Origin: Nocardiopsis metallicus
GTDB taxonomy: Bacteria; Actinomycetota; Actinomycetes; Streptosporangiales; Streptosporangiaceae
Assembly: GCF_014201115.1 (NCBI RefSeq)
Contig: NZ_JACHDO010000001.1
Coordinates: 3,968,001 to 4,032,000 of the forward strand
DNA: 64,000 nucleotides
Direction: 5' to 3'
Shown here: in pieces, positions 58,932 to 64,000 of the stretch
How the letters are laid out: every line of letters starts with the position of its first letter
How positions within the stretch are numbered: position 1 is the first letter of the stretch
Made by a program: the position numbers and the translations under genes
Notes under the pieces: generated by a model
Database searches by the model: none
The model's input: the letters and a program-made list of their open reading frames with translations, nothing else
What the model was told of the DNA's origin: nothing

Positions 58932-59075
58932 GTTCGGTCCCCTTGCTGTGAAGTGGTCTGGTTGTTCCTGAGACAAGCGTGCCATGTCGGCGCTCCCGCT
59001 TCCGACACGCGGCCGGTGTGGCCCGGCACACTCCGCTTCCCGCACGGTCGGCTCCCTGCCGTGGGCAAAGAAGGG

Positions 59076-59114
59076 TTGGCACGACCCGGGCACGCGGTTT
59101 ACCGTGCCCGGATG
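59076..59114 (+). promoter_or_regulatory. Leaderless promoter of the alpha/beta hydrolase gene
   Basis: TTGGCA (59076-59081), an 18-bp spacer and TACCGT (59100-59105) are followed after exactly 6 nt by ATG 59112. No palindrome fills the spacer, so this is an ordinary sigma70-type element and not MerR-type. Confidence 0.6.
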
Positions 59115-59984
59115 GCGATGATCGACACCGGTACGACGCGTTTGGCCTATGACGAGGCCGGGACCGGGCCCGCGATCGTGCTCGTGCACGCGGGGGTGGC
59201 CGACCGGCGGATGTGGGACCACCAGTTCGCGGAGCTGGCCAAGGACCACCGGGTGGTGCGCTACGACTGGCGCGGTTACGGGGGTTCGGCCGACCACGAG
59301 GGCCCGGTCCGGCACCACGAGGACCTGTTGGCGCTGATGGACGCGCTGGAGATCCCGGAGGCCACGCTGATCGGCGCGTCCTACGGGGGCGCCTACGCGG
59401 TCGACGCGGCGCTGGCGGCCCCGGAGCGGGTGAACGCGCTGGCGCTGGTCTGCCCGGGCATGTCGGGGCACGTGTGGCCGGAGGCCTTCGTGCGGACCGG
59501 CCGACAGATGGCCCTGGCGGCGGTACCGCACGAGCGGCTGGCGGCGTACCAGGAGGGCAACGCCGAACCGGAATCGGCAGACGTGGCGGCGATGGCCGAC
59601 GCCCAGGCGAGGTTCATGGTCCTGGGCCCGGGCCGCTCCCCCGACGAGATGCCCGTCGAGGCCTGGGACCTGTCGCTGCTGATGCTGCGCGAGATGTACG
59701 CCCGCCGCTGGTCGAGCCCGGCCAACCACACCCAGTGGCCCGAGCGCCCGGCGGTGGACCGCCTGCACGAGATCAGCGTGCCCGCCCTGGTCGTCAAGGG
59801 CTTGTCCGAGCTCCCCCAAGTCCAGGACGTCGCCGACCTCTACCAGGCGGGCATCGAGGGCGCCCGCCTCCTGGAACTGCCGGACACCGGCCACCTGCCC
59901 TCGGTGGAGCGCCCGGGAGAGCTGACGGCGGCCTTGGTCGAGTTCCTCAACATTGGACCCACACCAGAGGGGCATAGTTGGTAG
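59112..59984 (+). CDS. Alpha/beta hydrolase
   Basis: The 290-residue protein has the fold's main marks: oxyanion loop AIVLVHAGVADRRMWDHQF, RYDWRGYGGSADHEGP, nucleophile elbow LIGASYGGAYAVDAAL with Ser, and the final His in LELPDTGHLPSVERPGE. ATG 59112 follows the leaderless promoter. The substrate is unknown. It is the first of four plus-strand genes inserted in the conserved minus-strand translation block. Confidence 0.9.
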   Translation: MAMIDTGTTRLAYDEAGTGPAIVLVHAGVADRRMWDHQFAELAKDHRVVRYDWRGYGGSADHEGPVRHHEDLLALMDALEIPEATLIGASYGGAYAVDAALAAPERVNALALVCPGMSGHVWPEAFVRTGRQMALAAVPHERLAAYQEGNAEPESADVAAMADAQARFMVLGPGRSPDEMPVEAWDLSLLMLREMYARRWSSPANHTQWPERPAVDRLHEISVPALVVKGLSELPQVQDVADLYQAGIEGARLLELPDTGHLPSVERPGELTAALVEFLNIGPTPEGHSW

Positions 59985-59994
59985 CATAGGTGTC

Positions 59995-60255
59995 ATGAGC
60001 AGTCTTACACAGAAGTACTCCATCACCATGCCCAGAGACATCGCCGAGCAAGCACGCTCCAGAAGCGGCCCCTCTGGCCTCTCCTCCTATGTCGCCGCCG
60101 CTGTGGCCAGGCAGCTCGAGCGAGATAATCTCAACGACCTCATCGAAGCATTGGAATCCCACCACGGCCCCATCACTGACGAGGAAATACAGCAAACTCG
60201 CGATGAACTGAACCGTGCTCGCGAAGAGCAGGGCACACCTGGAGCAGTGGAGTAG
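59995..60255 (+). CDS. Ribbon-helix-helix antitoxin (VapB-like)
   Basis: The 86-residue protein has an N-terminal RHH fold (KYSITMPRDIAEQARSRSG, then SSYVAAAVARQLERD) and an acidic, probably disordered C-terminal half (ITDEEIQQTRDELNRAREEQ) that would wrap the toxin. ATG 59995 follows directly on a possible promoter in the end of the hydrolase gene. The stop abuts the toxin start with no gap. It would bind its own promoter as a complex with the toxin. Confidence 0.87.
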   Translation: MSSLTQKYSITMPRDIAEQARSRSGPSGLSSYVAAAVARQLERDNLNDLIEALESHHGPITDEEIQQTRDELNRAREEQGTPGAVE

Positions 60256-60669
60256 ATGAGCCCGGACCTCCAGCGCCCGAACGGCACACTGGTCCTAGAC
60301 AGCGAAGGGCTGGCCAGAGCCGTCCTCCAGGACCGGAATATCACACGCTGGTTCGTCCTCGCCCAAGCCGATGACAGCCGCGTGATCACGAGCTCCGCGA
60401 CGCTCGTGGAAGTCATTCACCCGCGCATCAACCGCGCGGCCCTGGAATGGCAGCTCTCCCGGTTGACGATCGAACCGGTGACCGAGCACATTGCCAAAGA
60501 GGCCGCTCGGTTGCTGAGCGCTGCGAATTTGCACGGCCACCGGCACGCTATCGACGCAATGCTGTGTGCCACGGCGCTCGCGTCTCCCGGACCGGTCACG
60601 ATCCTCACATCTGACCCGGACGACCTGCGGATGCTCTGCGGCAACAAGGCCACCATCATCAAGATCTGA
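60256..60669 (+). CDS. PIN-domain RNase toxin (VapC-like)
   Basis: The 137-residue PIN protein has the four acidic residues: Asp in LVLDSEGLA, Glu in SATLVEVIHP, Asp in GHRHAIDAML and Asp in ILTSDPDDLRML. VapC toxins cut tRNA or rRNA and halt translation until VapB is replenished. ATG 60256 begins directly after the antitoxin stop, so the ratio is set by coupled translation. Its place inside the infB-to-pnp translation block is notable. Confidence 0.88.
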   Translation: MSPDLQRPNGTLVLDSEGLARAVLQDRNITRWFVLAQADDSRVITSSATLVEVIHPRINRAALEWQLSRLTIEPVTEHIAKEAARLLSAANLHGHRHAIDAMLCATALASPGPVTILTSDPDDLRMLCGNKATIIKI

Positions 60670-60710
60670 GGCCGACCCGAACAGCGCACGTCCAAGCGGA
60701 GCCGTGGCCA

Positions 60711-60944
60711 ATGGTGGATGAGAAGAAACTCGAAAGGCTGGCCGAGTACCACGGCAACCAGGACATCAGCGAGGAGATAGGGACCGCCGATCTGGAACAA
60801 CACCCGCCAACGGGCCGGGTCATGATCGTCTCCGAGCTCAGTTTGCCCAAGGAACTGATGGATCGGGTACGCGATGCCGCTACTGAGGAGGGTGCTAAAC
60901 CGGCCGCCCTCACGCGGTGCTGGATCGAGACCGGGTTGCGCTAA
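60711..60944 (+). CDS. Orphan ribbon-helix-helix/CopG-like protein
   Basis: The 77-residue protein has an acidic N-terminus (EKKLERLAEYHGNQDISEEI) and a C-terminal RHH-like region (RVMIVSELSLPKELMDRVRD, then GAKPAALTRCWIETGLR). This order is that of BrnA- or CopG-type antitoxins, but no toxin gene flanks it apart from the complete VapBC pair upstream. It could be a leftover antitoxin or a regulator. Its stop overlaps the truB stop by 3 bases on the opposite strand. Confidence 0.7.
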   Translation: MVDEKKLERLAEYHGNQDISEEIGTADLEQHPPTGRVMIVSELSLPKELMDRVRDAATEEGAKPAALTRCWIETGLR

Positions 60945-61828
60945 GCAGGGCTGAAGACCACGACCGGCTTCATGTGGCCCGGGCGGTTCTCGCCCAGGGC
61001 GATGACCGTTCCGTCCGGGGCGAACAGGCCGACGGTACCCTCCCCCAAAGAGCTCTCACTGATGCGGTTGCCGTGGCGGATGGCGCGGGTCTCGGCCTCG
61101 TCCATGGTGCGCACCGGGAAGGCGGCGGCCACGGCTTGGGCCAGGGGGACCTGGGTGAACTCCTCGGCGAGCTGGTCCAGGGTGCGGGCCTGGGAGAGGT
61201 CGTAGGGGCCCACGCGGGTGCGGCGCAGGGCGGTGAGGTGGCCGCCCACCGACAGGTCGGCGCCCATGTCGCGGGCCAGGGAGCGGATGTAGGTGCCGCT
61301 GGAACCGGTGATGACCGCGTCGACGTCCACGAAGGCGCCCTCGGCGTCCGGGGTGCGGCGGATGGCGGTGACGTCGAACTGGGAGATGGTGACCGTGCGG
61401 GCCTTGAGCGCGACCTCCTTGCCCTCGCGGGCCGACTTGTAGGCGCGCTTGCCGTCCACCTTGATCGCGCTGACCTGCGGCGGGACCTGCTGGATGGGGC
61501 CGGTGAGCTTCGCGACCGCGGCGTGCACGTCGGCGTCGGTGACGGCGGAGGCGTCCACGCGGGCGCCGGGCTCACCCTCGGCGTCGTCGGTGTTGGTGAC
61601 CAGGCCCAGCCGGATCGTGGCTTCGTAGGTCTTCTCGGTCAGGGTCAGGTGGCCGAGCAGCTTGGTGCCCTTCTCGATACCCAGGACCAGGACCCCGGTG
61701 GCCATCGGGTCCAGGGTGCCCGCGTGGCCCACGCGGCGGGTGCGCGCCAGGCCGCGGGTCTTGGCGACCACGTCGTGGGACGTCCAGTCGGCGGGCTTGT
61801 CGACGACCACGACACCGCTGTCGGCCAT
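60941..61828 (-). CDS. truB: tRNA pseudouridine(55) synthase
   Basis: The 295-residue enzyme has VVVDKPADWTSHDVVAKTRG, the catalytic Asp in GHAGTLDPMATGVL, KTYEATIRLGLVTNTDDAEG and SGTYIRSLARDMG. It makes pseudouridine 55 in the T-loop of tRNAs. A C-terminal domain (about 235-295) ends LFAPDGTVIALGENRPGH. ATG 61828 has GGAGGAA 5 nt upstream. It lies 67 bp after rbfA on the same strand. Confidence 0.96.
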   Translation of the reverse strand: MADSGVVVVDKPADWTSHDVVAKTRGLARTRRVGHAGTLDPMATGVLVLGIEKGTKLLGHLTLTEKTYEATIRLGLVTNTDDAEGEPGARVDASAVTDADVHAAVAKLTGPIQQVPPQVSAIKVDGKRAYKSAREGKEVALKARTVTISQFDVTAIRRTPDAEGAFVDVDAVITGSSGTYIRSLARDMGADLSVGGHLTALRRTRVGPYDLSQARTLDQLAEEFTQVPLAQAVAAAFPVRTMDEAETRAIRHGNRISESSLGEGTVGLFAPDGTVIALGENRPGHMKPVVVFSPA

Positions 61829-61895
61829 GGGGTTCCTCCGGGAAAGCGTGGGAAAAGGGCTGGGGCGGCGGTCGCTGCCGCCGCCCCGGGGATGG

Positions 61896-62336
61896 TTACT
61901 CGTCTTCTTCCTCGTCCTCACGAGGCGCCTTGTACGGGTCGGCTTCACCCGCGTGCTTGGCGCTGGTGGCCTTCTGGGCCACCTCCTCGTCGGACTTGCG
62001 CGCCTCGACCAGCAGCTTCTCGATGTGCTGGGCGTTCTCCTGCACCTCGTCGATGACGAAGGTCAGGCTGGGCGTGTGGCGGATGCCGGTCTGGCGACCG
62101 ACCTCACTGCGGATCACGCCCTTGGCGCTCTCCAGGGCGGCGGCGCTGGCCGCCTTCTCCTCGGGGGTGCCGAACACCGTGTAGTACACCGTGGCGTCCC
62201 GCAGGTCCGCGGTGATCCGGGCGTCGGTCACGGTGACGAATCCCAGGCGCGGGTCCTTGATTCGCCGGTCCAGCATCTCGGCGACGATGCGCTGGATACG
62301 GTCGGCGATCTTACGCGCGCGTGCGGCGTCAACCAT
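61896..62336 (-). CDS. rbfA: Ribosome-binding factor A
   Basis: The 146-residue protein has the KH-like RbfA core (about 1-112: ARKIADRIQRIVAEMLDRRI, DPRLGFVTVTDARITADLRD) and an acidic tail (PREDEEEDE). It helps the last steps of 30S maturation, near the decoding-site helix. ATG 62336 is 2 bp after the stop of the DUF503 gene, so the two are co-translated. Confidence 0.96.
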   Translation of the reverse strand: MVDAARARKIADRIQRIVAEMLDRRIKDPRLGFVTVTDARITADLRDATVYYTVFGTPEEKAASAAALESAKGVIRSEVGRQTGIRHTPSLTFVIDEVQENAQHIEKLLVEARKSDEEVAQKATSAKHAGEADPYKAPREDEEEDE

Positions 62337-62338
62337 CG

Positions 62339-62635
62339 TCAGTCTTCCTCTTCGTTGAAGAGCCGCTGCCTGGCGGAGAGCAGCTCCAGTTCGGGACGGC
62401 CCGCGACGAAACGCTCGCAGGTGTCCATCTGGTCCCGTGCGTGGGCGGCGGTCGGCGCGACCACCGCGACACCGATCTTGGCCCGACGGTAGAGGTCGTG
62501 ATCGCCGACCTCCGAGACCGACACCGAGAACTTCCGGCGCAGTTCGGCGACGACGGGCCGCACCATCGAACGCTTCTGTTTGAGCGAGTGGACGTCTCCG
62601 AGGAGAACGTCCAAGGTCAGCGCTCCAACGTACAA
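62339..62635 (-). CDS. DUF503 (YlxP-like) protein
   Basis: The 98-residue protein starts YVGALTLDVLLGDVHSLKQKR and has VSEVGDHDLYRRAKIGVAVV, the DUF503/YlxP signatures. The gene lies regularly between infB and rbfA in Gram-positive bacteria and is linked to ribosome maturation without a proved activity. TTG 62635 is used because AGGTGA lies 6 nt upstream and no ATG or GTG fits the conserved start. Confidence 0.92.
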   Translation of the reverse strand: MYVGALTLDVLLGDVHSLKQKRSMVRPVVAELRRKFSVSVSEVGDHDLYRRAKIGVAVVAPTAAHARDQMDTCERFVAGRPELELLSARQRLFNEEED

Positions 62636-62673
62636 GAATGATCACCTGTGGTGTTGTGTGAGCCGTCAAAGGC

Positions 62674-62703
62674 GGGGCCCCGGACACAGCGGTCCGGGGC
62701 CCC
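62674..62703 (-). terminator. Hairpin after infB
   Basis: A perfect 12-bp stem (62674-62685 with 62692-62703) with a 6-nt loop follows the infB stop on the minus strand; a short T-run (TTTGA) comes after. It may reduce read-through into the DUF503-rbfA-truB genes. Confidence 0.7.
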
Positions 62704-62723
62704 AGGTGGATCAGTCCTCGCGA

Positions 62724-64000
62724 CTAGTCGCGGGGCTTCTCCTGCATCTCGTAGGTCTCGATGACGTCCTCGACCCGGATGTCGTTGTAACCGACACCGA
62801 TACCGCACTCGAAGCCCTCGCGGACCTCGGTGGCGTCGTCCTTGAACCGACGCAGCGACTCGACGTTGAGGTTGGCCGAGATGACCTTGCCCTCGCGGAT
62901 GAGACGTGCCTTGGTGTTGCGGCGGATGATCCCGTCGCGGACGATGGAACCGGCGATGTTGCCGATCTTGGGCACCTTGAAGACCTCGCGGACCTCGGCG
63001 CTGCCGAGCTGGACTTCCTCGTAGATGGGCTTGAGGAGACCCTTGACCGCGGCTTCGACCTCGTCGATGGCCTGGTAGATGACCGAGTAGTAGCGGATGT
63101 CGACGCCCATGCGGTCCGCCAGCTGGCTGTTCTTGCCCTCGGGCCGAACGTTGAAGCCGACGATGATCGCGTCCGCGGACGACGCCAGGTTGATGTCGTT
63201 CTGCGTGATCGCACCGACGCCGCGACCGATGATCCGGATGGCGACCTCGTCGCCACCGGCGTCGATCTTGAGCAGCGACTCCTCGAGCGCCTCGACCGAA
63301 CCGGACATGTCACCCTTGATGAGGAGGAGCAGCTCGGAGCGCTCGCCCTCCTTCAGGTGGTCCTTCCAGGTGTCGAGGGTGACGCGGCGGGCCGACTTCG
63401 CCTGCTGGGCGAAGCGCTCGCGCGCCTCACGCTGCTGGGCGATCTGACGGGCCACGCGGTCGTCCTTGACGACCAGGAAGCTGTCACCGGCGCTGGGCAC
63501 GTTGGTCAGACCCAGGACCTGGACCGGACGGGACGGCTCAGCCGACTGGACGTTCGCGCCGTGCTCGTCGAGCATGGCGCGAACGCGGCCGTAGGCGTCG
63601 CCGCAGACGATGGAGTCACCGACGTTGAGCGTGCCGCGCTGGACCAGCACCGTGGCCATGGAACCGCGACCGCGGTCCAGGTAGGCCTCGATCGCCAGAC
63701 CCTGAGCGTCCATGTCCGGGTTGGCCTGCAGGTCCAGGGCCGCGTCGGACGTGAGCACGATCGACTCGAGCAGGGCGTCGATGTTGTCGCCCTTGAGCGC
63801 GGAGATGTCCACGAACTGGACGTCGCCGCCGTACTCCTCGGCCACGAGGCCGTACTCGGTCATCTGGGCGCGTACCCGCTGCGGGTCGGCGCCTTCGACG
63901 TCGATCTTGTTGACCGCGACCACGATCGGCACCTCGGCCGCCTTGGCGTGGTCGATGGCCTCGGCCGTCTGCGGCTTGACGCCGTCGTCGGCCGCCACGA
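62724..64000 (-). CDS. infB: Translation initiation factor IF-2, N-terminal part outside the window
   Basis: The visible 425 or so residues are the end of the G domain (MAADDGVKPQTAEAIDHAKA and VAVNKIDVEGADPQRVRAQM, the NKxD G4 motif), domain II (AIEAYLDRGRGSMATVLVQR), domain III and domain IV (C2), which binds fMet-tRNA and ends YNDIRVEDVIETYEMQEKPR. The gene runs off the right edge on the minus strand. IF-2 is the GTPase that places initiator tRNA on the 30S subunit. The order infB-DUF503-rbfA-truB is the conserved one. Confidence 0.97.
   Translation of the reverse strand, partial: VAADDGVKPQTAEAIDHAKAAEVPIVVAVNKIDVEGADPQRVRAQMTEYGLVAEEYGGDVQFVDISALKGDNIDALLESIVLTSDAALDLQANPDMDAQGLAIEAYLDRGRGSMATVLVQRGTLNVGDSIVCGDAYGRVRAMLDEHGANVQSAEPSRPVQVLGLTNVPSAGDSFLVVKDDRVARQIAQQREARERFAQQAKSARRVTLDTWKDHLKEGERSELLLLIKGDMSGSVEALEESLLKIDAGGDEVAIRIIGRGVGAITQNDINLASSADAIIVGFNVRPEGKNSQLADRMGVDIRYYSVIYQAIDEVEAAVKGLLKPIYEEVQLGSAEVREVFKVPKIGNIAGSIVRDGIIRRNTKARLIREGKVISANLNVESLRRFKDDATEVREGFECGIGVGYNDIRVEDVIETYEMQEKPRD

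Overview
The window is about 70+ % G+C, with codon thirds almost all G or C, many GTG and TTG starts, several leaderless promoters and the gene families of a filamentous actinobacterium: AfsR-type regulators, XRE/DUF397 pairs, DUF4383, DUF5914 and CrtEIB-CrtU-CrtY carotenoid genes. The overall look fits Nocardiopsis or a close relative (an inference; no 16S or search was available). No rRNA, tRNA, CRISPR array or intact insertion sequence was seen.

Layout. 1-13.9 kb is an accessory region of small regulators (AfsR-like, TetR, AraC, HTH), acetyltransferases, an isochorismatase, an alkylsulfatase and several gene remnants: an EEP nuclease, a frameshifted luciferase-like oxidoreductase, and a deletion scar joining an MFS pump tail to a TetR tail. 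13.9-16.4 kb holds a decayed Rpn-type nuclease, a two-gene small-protein unit and an XRE/DUF397 pair. 16.4-19.4 kb is a TetR / GH3 beta-glucosidase operon. 19.6-25.9 kb has a BASS/ACR3-like transporter, a decayed SMI1-like gene, a MerR regulator divergent from an alpha/beta hydrolase, and a coupled MocR regulator / DapA-like aldolase pair. 25.9-29.8 kb is a NarL-type two-component system divergent from a two-gene ABC transporter. 30.1-35.5 kb is a 5-oxoprolinase cluster (NRAMP-like transporter, pxpA, pxpB, pxpC, YcsI-type hydro-lyase) with a divergent GntR/FadR-type regulator; its content matches the Bacillus subtilis ycsFGI-kipIAR operon. 35.6-38.7 kb holds a class IV aminotransferase and an MMPL exporter.

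38.8-50.9 kb is the most coherent system: a light-control and carotenoid block. A CarH/LitR-type B12-binding MerR photoreceptor sits between an SDR/DUF4383 operon and the crt genes. crtE, crtI, crtB and a Rieske oxygenase are on the minus strand, a methyltransferase and crtU on the plus strand, and crtY converges on the photoreceptor gene. The predicted route is GGPP to phytoene to lycopene to beta-carotene to an aromatic carotenoid of isorenieratene type, with possible tailoring by the methyltransferase and Rieske enzyme. A MarR gene diverges from crtE across an unusually AT-rich intergenic stretch. A BCCT osmolyte transporter coupled to an Hsp20 chaperone follows.

53.4-64 kb is the conserved translation/RNA-decay block, all on the minus strand: infB (partial), DUF503, rbfA, truB, ribF, rpsO, pnp and an M16 peptidase. 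An alpha/beta hydrolase, a VapBC toxin-antitoxin pair and an orphan ribbon-helix-helix protein, all on the plus strand, interrupt it between truB and ribF.

Regulatory highlights are a nearly identical MerR-type promoter before two unlinked genes (2.8 kb and 21.9 kb), a recurring -10/6-nt/ATG leaderless layout, and palindromic operators next to several local regulators.
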